Shown: positions 7,412 to 16,339 of the stretch, in pieces
How positions within the stretch are numbered: position 1 is the first letter of the stretch
Layout: each line of letters opens with the position of its first letter
Assembly: GCF_001536285.1 (NCBI RefSeq)
Contig: NZ_FAOZ01000003.1
Span: 248,001 to 312,000 of the forward strand
Direction of reading: 5' to 3'
Source: Parafrankia irregularis
GTDB taxonomy: Bacteria; Actinomycetota; Actinomycetes; Frankiales; Frankiaceae
DNA: 64,000 bases
Notes under the pieces: generated by a model
Told to the model about the DNA's origin: nothing
Database searches by the model: none
The model's input: only the letters and a program-made list of their open reading frames with translations
Made by a program: the position numbers and the translations under genes

Positions 7412-9105
7412 CGGACCTGACGGACGAGAAGGACCCGAAGGACCCGAAGGACGGTGGGGAGGCGATCCTCGAGGCCTGCCGGAACCTCGGGGTCGATGTC
7501 ATCTTCTCCTCGCCGGGCTCCGAGTGGGCGCCGGTGTGGGAGGCGCTCGCCCGGCAGGAGAAGAACGGCACGGCTGGGCCGCGCTACCTCGATCTGCTGC
7601 ACGAGACCCTCGCCGTGGCGATGGCGACGGGATACGGGCTGGTCACCGGCCGACCTCAGATGGTCCTGCTGCACGCGGTGCCCGGTCTGTTACAGGGTGC
7701 CTGCGGCATCCACGGCGCGCTGCTGGCCAACGTCGGCATGGTCGTCTGCTCCTCCGAGTCGATCACCTACGGCGAGACCGGGACCGATCCCGGTTCGCAG
7801 TGGTACCGCAACCTGTCCATCGTCGGCGGCACGCAGGCGGTCGCCGCACCCTTCGTCAAGTGGTCCACCCAGGTCGGCAGCGTGTCCACGCTGTACGGCT
7901 CCGTGGTCCGGGCAGCCGAGATCGCCCGCCGGGGGCCGGCCGGTCCGGTGTACCTCAACGTCCCGGTCGAGGTCCTGCTCGAACCATGGGAGCCGTCGGC
8001 GACGGCCGTCCGGCCCGTGGCCCTGCCCGGCAGCCGGGTCAGCACCGAGCCCGAGCTGGCCGAGGCCGCCCGCCGGCTCGTCGCCGCCGAGCGCCCGGTC
8101 ATCGTCACCGAGTCGGCCGGCCGGCATCCCGACGGCTTCGCCGCGCTCGTCGACCTCGCCGAGCTGCTCTCGATCCCCGTCATCGAGCCGCAGTCAGCGG
8201 TGTGCGCCAACTTCCCGCGCACCAGTGAGCTGCACCGCGGCGGGGAGGGCGGCGCGCTGTTCGCCGAGGCCGACCTGATCGTCCTGGTCTGCTGCCGCGC
8301 CCCCTGGTACCCGCCCAGCAACCGCCCCGCGGACGCCGCGGTGCTGGTCATCGACGACGTCCCGCACCGCCCGTACAGCGACTACCAGGTCCTCACCGCG
8401 GACCAGTACCTGGAGGGCGATGTCGGGCCGACGCTGCGAGCGTTGGTCTCGGACGTCTTGGAGCTCGGTGTCGACGACGAGCGGGTCGCCGCCCGGCGCG
8501 CCGCACTCGCCGCTCCCCGACCGGCACGAGCCGCCGCCGGCGAAGGCCTCGACGCCGCGGCCGTGGTCAGGGAACTGCGCGACCTGATCGACCCGCGAGC
8601 CGCCGTCGTCGACGAGACGATCACGCACAGCCGGGCCATCGCGCAGCATCTGCGGGCCGAGGAGCCGGGCCGGTACTCCTATGTCCAGGGCGGCCTCGGC
8701 CAAGGGCTCGGCGTGGCACTCGGAGTCAAGCTCGCCGATCCGGATCGTGAGGTCGTCCTCACGATCGGCGACGGCTCGTTCCTCTACAACCCGATCGTGC
8801 AGTCCCTCGCGGCGTCGCGCGCTCTCGGCCTCCCGCTGCTGGTGGTGGTCTTCAACAACCGGCAGTACCGGTCTATGAAGCTCAACCACCTGCGCTTCTA
8901 CCCACAGGGCACCGCCGTCACCGAGGACGACTTCCGCGGTGTGGACCTCACCGACCAGCCCGATCTGGCCTCCCTGGTCACACCGTTCGGCATGGTGGGG
9001 CACACCGTCACCAGGCCCGAGGAGCTACGCCCCGTCCTCGAGGCGGCGCTGGCAAGCGTCCGGGCCGGCGTCACCGCGCTGGTCGACGTGCATCTCCCGC
9101 TGTAG
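7408..9105 (+). CDS. ThDP-dependent enzyme, acetolactate synthase/decarboxylase superfamily
   Basis: A 565-residue thiamine-diphosphate enzyme with the usual PYR-central-PP domain order. The catalytic Glu is near residue 66 (LDLLHETLA). The central domain spans roughly residues 200-330. The ThDP motif GDGSF ends with FNN about 28 residues later in the C-terminal domain. The GTG start overlaps the amidohydrolase stop. Members decarboxylate 2-oxo acids or join them to an acceptor. Downstream of a hydroxyacid oxidase and beside an aldehyde dehydrogenase, a 2-oxo-acid decarboxylase feeding the aldehyde dehydrogenase is plausible, but that is inference. Confidence 0.9.
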   Translation: MTDLTDEKDPKDPKDGGEAILEACRNLGVDVIFSSPGSEWAPVWEALARQEKNGTAGPRYLDLLHETLAVAMATGYGLVTGRPQMVLLHAVPGLLQGACGIHGALLANVGMVVCSSESITYGETGTDPGSQWYRNLSIVGGTQAVAAPFVKWSTQVGSVSTLYGSVVRAAEIARRGPAGPVYLNVPVEVLLEPWEPSATAVRPVALPGSRVSTEPELAEAARRLVAAERPVIVTESAGRHPDGFAALVDLAELLSIPVIEPQSAVCANFPRTSELHRGGEGGALFAEADLIVLVCCRAPWYPPSNRPADAAVLVIDDVPHRPYSDYQVLTADQYLEGDVGPTLRALVSDVLELGVDDERVAARRAALAAPRPARAAAGEGLDAAAVVRELRDLIDPRAAVVDETITHSRAIAQHLRAEEPGRYSYVQGGLGQGLGVALGVKLADPDREVVLTIGDGSFLYNPIVQSLAASRALGLPLLVVVFNNRQYRSMKLNHLRFYPQGTAVTEDDFRGVDLTDQPDLASLVTPFGMVGHTVTRPEELRPVLEAALASVRAGVTALVDVHLPL

Positions 9106-9188
9106 CCGCCACCCGCCGGCCGGGCGAAGCCGAGCCACATCCTCGGTCCCGGCCCGTTCGCTCCCCGTTCGTGCACTCGGCCTCGTCG

Positions 9189-9222
9189 CCGTCCGTCCGG
9201 CGCACGTACGCCGGACGGACGG
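9189..9222. terminator. Hairpin terminator or attenuator
   Basis: A perfect 14-bp stem (CCGTCCGTCCGGCG with its complement) and a 6-nt loop lie 84 bp after the ThDP gene and 67 bp before the Ldh_2 start. It probably reduces read-through into the last gene. Confidence 0.7.
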
Positions 9223-9288
9223 TGTGGCGAGCGTCGCCGTCATCGCCGCCATCGCCGCCATCGCCGCCTGAGCCATCGGAGGTTCCCC

Positions 9289-10350
9289 ATGCCTGCCCCC
9301 CGCACCATCGTGCCGGACAAGGCGTTGCGCACACTCGTCAGTGACATCTTCGTCGCGGCCGGCACCAGCCGCGAGCACGCCGACACGATCGCGGACGTCC
9401 TGGTGTGGGCGAACCTGCGCGGTGTCGACTCGCACGGAGTCTCCCGCATCCCCCGCTACCTCGAGCTGTTCGACAAGGGCGAGGCGAACCCGCGGCCCCA
9501 GATCGCGGTCGACGAGCTGCGGTCGGCCGTCGCGGTGATCGACGCGGACTCGGCCCCCGGCCCGGTGGCGCTGTCGATGGCCATGCACCAGGCCGTCAGC
9601 ATGGCCCGCTCGAGCGGCATCGCCTGGGTCGCCGTGCGCGGCACGGTGCACACCGGCGCGATCGGCTACTACACCGAATGCGCCGCCCAGTACGGGATGG
9701 CCGGCCTCGGCATCGTCGCCGGCGTGCCGAACATGGCCTACACCGGCAGCACCGGCGCCGGCGTGGCAACCAGCCCGCTCTCCGTCGCGGTGCCCGCCGG
9801 ACGCCATCCGATCGTCCTGCTCGACATGGCGACGGCGGTCATCGCGCTCGGCCGGATCGCCCAGCACAGGAGCAGCGGGCGGCCGCTGCCCGAAGGCGCG
9901 GCCCTGACGAAGGACGGCCGGCCCACCACCGACCCGGCGGAGGCCGCCGTGCCTCTGCCGATGGGCGGCGCGAAAGGCGCCGGGATGTCGCTCGTCTTCG
10001 AGCTGCTGACCAGCGGCCTCACGGCCAACCCGATCGTCAGCCCGTTCCACAGCGGTAGCCCGGAGGGCCGGCGGCACCGACAGAACGCGGCCCTGCTCGC
10101 CGTCGACATCTCGGCGTTCCTGCCCGTCGACCAGTTCCGGGGAATCGTCGACGAAACGGTCGACGCCATCAAGAGGCTGCCCGCGAACGACCCGTCCGCG
10201 GAGATCCTCGTCCCCGGGGAGCGGGGCACCCGCACGTTCGCCGACCGGCTCACCGGCGGCATTCCACTGCCCGTTCCGATGGTCAACAAGCTCTGCGACC
10301 AGGCCGCCGCGCTCGGTGTGGCGATCCCGGACGGTGTGCGCCCGGCCTGA
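9289..10350 (+). CDS. Malate/L-lactate dehydrogenase family (Ldh_2) oxidoreductase
   Basis: A 353-residue NAD(P)-dependent dehydrogenase of the Ldh_2 family, which reversibly oxidises 2-hydroxy acids (malate, sulfolactate, ureidoglycolate). Family features include RGVDSHGVSRIPRYLE near residues 44-59, HTGAIGYYTECAAQYGM, LDMATAVIALGRI and GGAKGAGMSL. The ATG has GGAGG six bases upstream. It follows the ThDP gene after a hairpin and a short triplicated ATCGCCGCC stretch. With LhgO upstream, two 2-hydroxyacid-oxidising enzymes of different chemistry sit in one cluster. A hairpin terminator follows. Confidence 0.9.
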   Translation: MPAPRTIVPDKALRTLVSDIFVAAGTSREHADTIADVLVWANLRGVDSHGVSRIPRYLELFDKGEANPRPQIAVDELRSAVAVIDADSAPGPVALSMAMHQAVSMARSSGIAWVAVRGTVHTGAIGYYTECAAQYGMAGLGIVAGVPNMAYTGSTGAGVATSPLSVAVPAGRHPIVLLDMATAVIALGRIAQHRSSGRPLPEGAALTKDGRPTTDPAEAAVPLPMGGAKGAGMSLVFELLTSGLTANPIVSPFHSGSPEGRRHRQNAALLAVDISAFLPVDQFRGIVDETVDAIKRLPANDPSAEILVPGERGTRTFADRLTGGIPLPVPMVNKLCDQAAALGVAIPDGVRPA

Positions 10351-10371
10351 CCGCCCCCGCCCGGGTGCACG

Positions 10372-10407
10372 CCGCCCTCCTGGTCGCCATGGCGTCCAGG
10401 AGGGCGG
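10372..10407. terminator. Bidirectional hairpin terminator
   Basis: CCGCCCTCCTGG and its exact complement (12 bp, 12-nt loop) lie between the convergent Ldh_2 and cupin genes. Confidence 0.75.
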
Positions 10408-10431
10408 GAGGGCGGGAACGGTGTGCGGACG

Positions 10432-10465
10432 GCTCAGTCGTTGACCATGCTCAGTCGTTGACCAT
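10432..10465. repeat. Exact 17-bp tandem duplication at the cupin stop codon
   Basis: GCTCAGTCGTTGACCAT occurs twice head-to-tail. The copy nearest the cupin gene encodes its last codons and stop (Met-Val-Asn-Asp-stop on the minus strand); the second copy lies just downstream. It looks like recent replication slippage. Confidence 0.85.
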
Positions 10466-10858
10466 CCTGTCGGCCTCCGACAGATGCTCGACGGTCTGAC
10501 CGGTCGCCATGAAGGTGCGTGTCACGAACGCCGAGTCGTATACCCACAGAATCACCATCGGGACGTCCCCGATGTTGCGGAAGAGATGCGGAATTCCGGC
10601 TTCGACATAGGTGGTGTCGTGGGGTTCCAGCGCGGTCAGCTCACCGTCGATCTCAACTTCGGCGAGACCGCTCAGCAGCGTCACGTGCTCGACGCAGTTA
10701 TGCGTGTGCAGCGGCGCTCCGGAGCCCACCGGGTAGGTGCTGATACCGGAGGTCAGCGTTGTTTTCTCGATGGCGCTGGACCTGGTAATCAGCGGTATCG
10801 TGCACACGGCACCACCACGATCGAGGCGCGTGACGTTTCGCGTCCTGATGATCGTCAT
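10451..10858 (-). CDS. Cupin_2 domain protein
   Basis: A single-domain cupin of 135 residues. Motif 1 reads [20 protein letters not shown] with the metal-ligand His and Glu pattern, and motif 2 is the region ending [10 protein letters not shown]. Proteins of this type bind a metal and act as small isomerases or dioxygenases, or as sensory domains. No DNA-binding domain is present. It converges on the catabolic cluster and diverges from the CMD/ABC-transporter operon across a 227-bp promoter region. Its role in either pathway is unproven. Confidence 0.85.
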   Translation of the reverse strand: MTIIRTRNVTRLDRGGAVCTIPLITRSSAIEKTTLTSGISTYPVGSGAPLHTHNCVEHVTLLSGLAEVEIDGELTALEPHDTTYVEAGIPHLFRNIGDVPMVILWVYDSAFVTRTFMATGQTVEHLSEADRMVND

Positions 10859-11085
10859 CTCGAGTCCTCAGCTCTCTCTAGTCAAGCCCCCGAACAGCCC
10901 GGGATCGTCCAGGTTGAGGTTAGGTGGGCCGGTCGCGGGCCACGATCGGCGATCCGGAACTCTAATGTTTCGGGGTCTTCACCAACAGCCGTCGGACAGC
11001 TCTGGACACAACGTCGAACGTTCATCATCGTTACCCCAATCACAGCTTTCGTCTTTCGTCATGGTCGACATCGAGGAGGATGTTC

Positions 11086-11676
11086 GTGCGACTCAAGCCG
11101 CTGGAAACACTGTCCCCCCGGCAGGCGGAGATCAGCGATCGAATCACCAGCCGGCGCGGCGGCACCCGCGGTCCTTTCCTGGTCTGGTTGCGCAGCCCCG
11201 AGCTTTGTGAGCGGGTCGAGGCACTCGGCGCGTTCTGCCGGTTCGAGTCGGCGCTGCCGCTGAGGCTGCGGGAGCTCAGCCTGCTGATCGCCGCCCGTCA
11301 TTTCGACGCGCAGTATTCCTGGAACGCGCACGTCGACAAGGCCGCCGACGCGGGTGTCGACCGCGCGGCGCTGGAGCGCCTCGCCCGCCGCGAGGACCCG
11401 GCCTTCACCGCCCCGGACGAGCAGCTGCTCTACCAGTTCGCGACCGAGGTCCTCACCGAGCACTTCGTCCGCGACGAGACCTTCGCCGCGGGCCTGGCCG
11501 CGTTCGGCGAGCAGGGCCTGGTCGACCTGATCGGCAGCCTGGGCAACTTCTCGATGCTCGCGATGCTGCTCAACACCTTCCAGGTCGATCTTCAGAAGGA
11601 CCGCACCAGCCCGTTCCCGGACATCTCCGGCTTCACCCGGGTCGGCCCGGTGTCGAACGGGGCGCCGTCCGCATGA
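11086..11676 (+). CDS. Carboxymuconolactone decarboxylase (CMD)-family protein
   Basis: An all-helical AhpD/CMD-fold protein of about 196 residues. The core reads ALPLRLRELSLLIAARHFDAQYSWNAHVDKAADAGVD, with the His of WNAH but without the CxxC of AhpD peroxidases; it therefore resembles the decarboxylase/hydrolase side of the family. GTG 11086 is preferred over ATG 11080 because GAGGAGG ends six bases before it and would abut the ATG. The stop codon overlaps the permease start by four bases, linking this enzyme to the ABC importer and suggesting it acts on the imported compound. Confidence 0.85.
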   Translation: MRLKPLETLSPRQAEISDRITSRRGGTRGPFLVWLRSPELCERVEALGAFCRFESALPLRLRELSLLIAARHFDAQYSWNAHVDKAADAGVDRAALERLARREDPAFTAPDEQLLYQFATEVLTEHFVRDETFAAGLAAFGEQGLVDLIGSLGNFSMLAMLLNTFQVDLQKDRTSPFPDISGFTRVGPVSNGAPSA

Positions 11677-12821
11677 GCATGGCGTCGTCCCTTCCGGGCA
11701 TCCGGTCACCCCGGCGGCCCGGGTCGTCCACCGACCGGCATGGCACGGCTGTGCTCAGCCCGGACCAGGGGGCCGCGGACGGTCACGGGCACGCGGACGG
11801 CCACGGGCAGGGGCACGGCGAAGGCCACGGCGCGGGACACGGGCGCGGCCGCGGGAGGCGGCCTGGCGGGGCCGCGGGGCTCGGCCAGCACGGCGCCCGC
11901 TTCGCGGTGCTGGGTGTCTGGCTCATCATGGCGGTCGTCTACGGGATCGCGGTGCCGGAGACCTTCCTGACCTCCGGCACCGCCAAGACGATCTTCGGAA
12001 GCCAGCAGGCCCTCGTCTTCCTCACCGCCGCGCTGCTGTGCACCATCTGCGTGGGCGAGTTCGTCGACCTCTCGGTCGCCGCCGTCTTCGGCCTGTCCGC
12101 GATCCTGGTGCCGGTCCTGAACGTCGACCACGGATGGAACGTGTGGCTCGCGAGCCTGGCGGCGATCGCCATCGCGACGCTGTGCGGCGCCATCAACGGC
12201 GCCCTGGTCGTCCGGCTCGGCGTGAACACCATCGTCGTGACGCTGGGGATGGGCACGCTCCTGCTCGGCATCGCGCTGTGGATCAGCAACATGACGCCGA
12301 TCAGCGGGCTGAGCACGGGCTTCTCGAAGATCGCACTGTTCGACGTGCTGGGGCTGCCCGTGAGCTTCTACGAGGGCGTCGGGCTCATGCTGGTCTTCGC
12401 CTACGTGCTGATGCTGACGCCGCTGGGCCGCAACATGCGGTTCGTCGGCGCGAACCGCGAGGTGAGCCGGCTCGCCGGCATCCGGGTCAACCGGGTGCGG
12501 TTCGGCGCCTTCACGACGGCCGGCGCGATCAACGGTGTCGGCGGTGTCCTGGCCGCGGCGGCGACCGGCGGGTTCGACCCGACGGTCGCCAACAGCTATC
12601 TGCTGCCGACCTTCGCGGCCACGTTCCTCGGCACCGCGATCCTGCAGCCGGGTCGGTTCAACCCGCTCGGCACACTCATCGCCGTCTACTTCCTCGCCAC
12701 CGGCATCCTGGGCCTGCAGTTGCTCGGCGTGGCCGCCTGGATCTCGAACGTCTTCTACGGCGGGGTCCTCATCGTCGCTGTGACGATCTCGACGCTGTTG
12801 CATGCCCGATCCGGGAGCTGA
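11673..12821 (+). CDS. Sugar-type ABC importer permease (RbsC/BPD_transp_2 family)
   Basis: An integral-membrane permease of 382 residues with 8-10 predicted membrane segments from about residue 75. The conserved EAA-like loop appears around NMRFVGANREVSRLAGI, and the family signature GAINGVGGVLAAAATGGFDPTV follows. The first 70 residues are unusual: Pro/Ser/Gly-rich and then a His-Gly tract (about residues 38-56, six His spaced two to four apart), absent from ordinary RbsC proteins and probably cytosolic. Its start overlaps the CMD stop. The binding protein and ATPase follow. Only one permease is encoded, consistent with a homodimer. Confidence 0.9.
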   Translation: MSMASSLPGIRSPRRPGSSTDRHGTAVLSPDQGAADGHGHADGHGQGHGEGHGAGHGRGRGRRPGGAAGLGQHGARFAVLGVWLIMAVVYGIAVPETFLTSGTAKTIFGSQQALVFLTAALLCTICVGEFVDLSVAAVFGLSAILVPVLNVDHGWNVWLASLAAIAIATLCGAINGALVVRLGVNTIVVTLGMGTLLLGIALWISNMTPISGLSTGFSKIALFDVLGLPVSFYEGVGLMLVFAYVLMLTPLGRNMRFVGANREVSRLAGIRVNRVRFGAFTTAGAINGVGGVLAAAATGGFDPTVANSYLLPTFAATFLGTAILQPGRFNPLGTLIAVYFLATGILGLQLLGVAAWISNVFYGGVLIVAVTISTLLHARSGS

Positions 12822-12933
12822 CCGACGCTCCTGGGGTCTGTGACCCAGTCCCAGTCCCAGCTCCGCGACCCCTGCTTCCCGCTCAGCCAGTCCCGCAGCC
12901 GCGGCCGCGGGAGTCTCCGCCTGGAGGATGAAA

Positions 12934-14136
12934 ATGATCACTACCGCACGTGCGTCGCGATCGGCCACCCGGTTTCGCCGGGAGCGATGGGCCATGCTGG
13001 TCGCTGCCTTAACCGCGGCGGGCTTACTGGCCGCCTGCGGCTCGGACTCCACCGACAGCGACGGCACGTCCACGGCTGGCGGTGGTGGTGGTGTCAGCAC
13101 GGCCGCCGGTGACCTGGCCGCCAAGGTGACGGAGCTGAGCAACCCGCGGAAGACCCTGCCGATCCCGACCGACGAGGTCGAGGGCGTCGACAGGCTGCGC
13201 GGCAAGACGGTCTACTACATTCCGATCACCCAGCAGGCCCCGGCGCTCACGGTCACGGCACGCGCGCTGACGTCCGCGCTGTCCGCCGCCGGCGTCGACG
13301 TCCACGTCTGCAACGGCAACTCCAACCCGTCGGACATCACCTCCTGTGTGAACCAGGCGACGGGCGCGAGCGCCGCCGCCATCATCACCGACGCGATCCC
13401 CTACGCACTGGCCGGCAACGCACTCGGCGCCGCCCAGAGCAAGGGCATTCCGGTACTGATCACGAACCAGATCCCCGACTCCGCCCACCCCGCCGGCGAC
13501 AGGCTGGGCTACATCGAGGGTGCCGGCAAGGCCCAGCAGCGTGCCATCGCCGACTGGATCATCGTGGACTCGGGCGGAAAGGCCAACGTCGTCATCAACG
13601 GCAGCACGGACTCGCCGTCGACCCAGGCCTATGTCGCCGCCGCGCAGGAGGAGTACAGGGCACACTGCCCGGACTGCGAGGTCAAGGTCAACAAGATCTC
13701 CTCGGCGAACTTCAGCCTGATCGCGTCCTCGACCAGCTCCGCGATTCTCACGACCCCGGGCGTCGGCTACGTGGTGTCCGAGTTCGAGCAGTACCTGCAG
13801 CCGACCCTGAACGGTGTGCAGCAGTCGGGCAAGGCGTCGTCCATCCGCGGCGCGGCGGGATCCGCTCAGATCACCGGCCTGCAGATGCTGGCCTCCGGGA
13901 AGTTCCTCCACGTCGACTCCGGCCAGGCCAACGTGTTCCAGGGCTGGGTCGACGCCGACGCGGCCATCCGGATGATGCTCGGCCTGCCGCTGCCCGAGTA
14001 CGAGATCCCGATCCGGCTCTTCACCCGGGACAACGTCAAGGACATCACGGTCAGCAGTGAGGCGGAGGCCACCGGCGAGTGGTTCGGCCCGACGGACTTC
14101 CCGGCGAAGTTCCGCGCGCTGTGGGGCCTCGGTTGA
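12934..14136 (+). CDS. ABC transporter substrate-binding lipoprotein (Peripla_BP_4 type)
   Basis: The lipid-anchored solute receptor of the importer, about 400 residues. The signal peptide ends in the lipobox LLAACGSD. Two Rossmann-like lobes follow, with VYYIPITQQAPALTVTARAL, ACVNQA-type Asp/Gln contacts, and ANVVINGSTDSPSTQAYVAA in the hinge region. Three Cys (in HVCNGN, SCVNQ and CPDCE) are unusual for this family and may form disulfides. ATG 12934 is preferred because GGAGG ends six bases upstream; ATG 12928 abuts it. The ligand is not necessarily a sugar: the flanking CMD and ring-cleavage genes suggest an aromatic or carboxylate ligand. Confidence 0.88.
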   Translation: MITTARASRSATRFRRERWAMLVAALTAAGLLAACGSDSTDSDGTSTAGGGGGVSTAAGDLAAKVTELSNPRKTLPIPTDEVEGVDRLRGKTVYYIPITQQAPALTVTARALTSALSAAGVDVHVCNGNSNPSDITSCVNQATGASAAAIITDAIPYALAGNALGAAQSKGIPVLITNQIPDSAHPAGDRLGYIEGAGKAQQRAIADWIIVDSGGKANVVINGSTDSPSTQAYVAAAQEEYRAHCPDCEVKVNKISSANFSLIASSTSSAILTTPGVGYVVSEFEQYLQPTLNGVQQSGKASSIRGAAGSAQITGLQMLASGKFLHVDSGQANVFQGWVDADAAIRMMLGLPLPEYEIPIRLFTRDNVKDITVSSEAEATGEWFGPTDFPAKFRALWGLG

Positions 14137-16169
14137 CCGTGAAGGCGGCCGAATCCAGTGCGATGACGGTGCCACGGCTGCGGATCGACCGGATCTCGAA
14201 GACGTTCGGCCGCGCCCGGGTCCTGCGCGAGGTCGGGCTCGATCTGCACCCGGGTGAGATCCACGGCCTGATCGGGCAGAACGGCTCCGGAAAGTCGACG
14301 CTGGCGAAGGTGCTCACCGGCTACCACGCGCCCGATCCGGGCGGCCAGGTCCTGGTCGACGGCACCCTGCTGCGGCTGCCCATCCGCCCGCTCGACGCGC
14401 GTGCGCACGGGCTGGCCGTCGTCCATCAGAGTCTCGGCCTGGTCAACGACTACACGGTGGTCGAGAACCTGAGGGCCGGCCGGCTGCGGGCCAGCCGGTT
14501 CTCCCGGCGGATCGACTGGAGGCACGAGCTCACCGAGGCCCGAGAGGTCCTCGATCGTTTCGGTCGCTCCGTGCCGCTGGAGGCCAAGGTCGGATCCCTG
14601 CCCGAGGAGGACCGGGCGACCGTGGCGATCGCGCGGGCGATCCAGGACGCACGCGAAGGCTCCGGACTGATCATCTTCGACGAGTCGACCCGGTCGCTGA
14701 CCCGGCGCTCGTTGGAGCGCTTCTACGAGATGCTGGACGAAGTGGTGTCGTCCGGGACGGCGGCGCTCGTGATCACCCATCGGCTCGAGGAGGTCGTCGA
14801 CGCGGCCGACCGGGTGACGGTGCTGCGCGACGGGTGCGCGGTCGAGTCGGGCCTGCCCACCGCGGGCCTGCGCGAGGCCGATCTCGCCGAGCTCGTGGTC
14901 GGGCATCGGGCGCAGGTCGCCAGCGACGTGCCCACCCACCGGCTGGGGCGTGGGCCGGCCATCGTCGAGACCGAGGCTGTCGGCGACTCCCCCGGGATCT
15001 CCGGTGCCGCTGACGTCTCCGCCGCCCACGCGGTCGCTGACACCGACAGGTCGGAAGACCCCGACGGCACCGCGCCCGCCGACAGCAACCCGCCCGCCGA
15101 CAGCGGCACGCCCGCCAGCGGCACCAGGCCTGCCACGATCAGGCTCAGCGGAGTCTCGGGCAAGGTCCTGGACCAGGTGGATCTGTGCATCGAGCCCGGG
15201 GAGGTCCTCGGCGTCACGGGCCTCGCCGGCTCTGGCTACGAGGAGCTCCCCTACCTCGTCGCCGGGGCACGTCCCGCCCGGGCCGGCCGGTTCACCGTCG
15301 GCAGCACCGACCTGGATCTGACGGAACTCGACACCCAGCGGGCCATCGCCGCCGGCGTCGCGCTTGTTCCCGAGGGGCGCGAGCACGCGGGGCTGGCGTT
15401 CGAGCTGTCGGTCGCGGAGAACATCGCGCTGCCGCGGTCGCAGGGGCACGGCGGGTGGAAACCGGTGAACCGCACCGCGGAACACTCGATGGTGCGGCAC
15501 TGGATCGGCGCGCTCGATGTCCGGCCCCCCAGGCCGTCGATGCCGGTCGGCAAGCTGAGCGGCGGCAACCAGCAGAAGGTCCTGCTCGCCAAATGGCTTG
15601 CCACGCACCCACGGCTGCTGGCCCTGCACGAGCCAACTCAGGCGGTGGACGTCGGAGCGCGGCAGACGATCGTCGAGACGATCAGATCGGCGGCCGCCAC
15701 CGGCTGCGCGGTGCTGGTCGCGGGCTCCGACGAGAACGAGCTGGCGCTGCTGTGTGATCGGGTGCTCGTCCTGCGTGACGGCGCGGTGGCCGAGGAGCTC
15801 ACCGACCGGATCTCGCCGGACGCGATCGTGGCGGCCACCTTCACCTCGGCCGCCCGCCAGGCTCTCCGCCCCTCCGCCCGCGCACAGGCGGAGGCTGTCG
15901 CTGCCACCGACAGCGATACCGCCACCCCCGCCAACGGTATCGACGACGGAACCGTTGCGCCCGACGGCGCCGTTGTCGACGACCACGACAGCATCACCAA
16001 CAGTGACACCACCACGGTCGACGACACCGCGAGTGCCGCCGAGAACGACTCCGCCACGTCCGCTGACACGTCCGGTGACACGGATGGTGACACCGGACGT
16101 GTCGAGAGAACGGACAGCGGCGAGGCACCGGCATCCGCGTCGGCGGCGAGCCTGACCGGCGCCGGGTAA
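14133..16169 (+). CDS. Double ABC ATPase of sugar-type importer (RbsA/MglA-like)
   Basis: A fused two-domain ATPase of about 678 residues energising the importer. Domain 1 has Walker A GQNGSGKST (about residues 48-56) and Walker B region GLIIFDEST but a degenerate signature (SLPEEDRATVAIARA). Domain 2 has the degenerate P-loop GLAGSGYEELP usual in RbsA, an intact signature LSGGNQQKVLLAKWL and LLALHEPTQAVDVGAR. TTG 14133 overlaps the preceding stop (TTGA); GTG 14139 and ATG 14163 are alternatives. An Asp/Ser/Thr-rich linker joins the domains. The last 90 or so residues form a long acidic, disordered tail not seen in ordinary family members. Confidence 0.9.
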   Translation: MTVKAAESSAMTVPRLRIDRISKTFGRARVLREVGLDLHPGEIHGLIGQNGSGKSTLAKVLTGYHAPDPGGQVLVDGTLLRLPIRPLDARAHGLAVVHQSLGLVNDYTVVENLRAGRLRASRFSRRIDWRHELTEAREVLDRFGRSVPLEAKVGSLPEEDRATVAIARAIQDAREGSGLIIFDESTRSLTRRSLERFYEMLDEVVSSGTAALVITHRLEEVVDAADRVTVLRDGCAVESGLPTAGLREADLAELVVGHRAQVASDVPTHRLGRGPAIVETEAVGDSPGISGAADVSAAHAVADTDRSEDPDGTAPADSNPPADSGTPASGTRPATIRLSGVSGKVLDQVDLCIEPGEVLGVTGLAGSGYEELPYLVAGARPARAGRFTVGSTDLDLTELDTQRAIAAGVALVPEGREHAGLAFELSVAENIALPRSQGHGGWKPVNRTAEHSMVRHWIGALDVRPPRPSMPVGKLSGGNQQKVLLAKWLATHPRLLALHEPTQAVDVGARQTIVETIRSAAATGCAVLVAGSDENELALLCDRVLVLRDGAVAEELTDRISPDAIVAATFTSAARQALRPSARAQAEAVAATDSDTATPANGIDDGTVAPDGAVVDDHDSITNSDTTTVDDTASAAENDSATSADTSGDTDGDTGRVERTDSGEAPASASAASLTGAG

Positions 16170-16190
16170 CCCGATTCAGGGCGGGCCCGA

Positions 16191-16211
16191 CCGGGAACGA
16201 CGCCGGCCCGC
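16191..16211. terminator. Short GC hairpin, possible terminator
   Basis: GCGGGCC and GGCCCGC (7-bp stem, 7-nt loop) lie 21 bp after the ABC ATPase stop. It is a modest hairpin consistent with the end of the transporter operon. Confidence 0.45.
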
Positions 16212-16339
16212 ATACCGCTGGGAAACGAATCTCTCACCTACCGCGACCCTGCTCTTGTCACGGTCGGTGAGAGGTTTACGACCAGTCCGGCCGGGCGTTA
16301 CCATCGGAACCTTGTCTCGGCGAAAAAAGGGATTTACAG

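Noticed and set aside
13866-15986. A 706-codon open frame on the minus strand
   Set aside because: It is antisense to the ABC binding protein and ATPase, whose motifs are intact; the antisense translation has no recognisable features.
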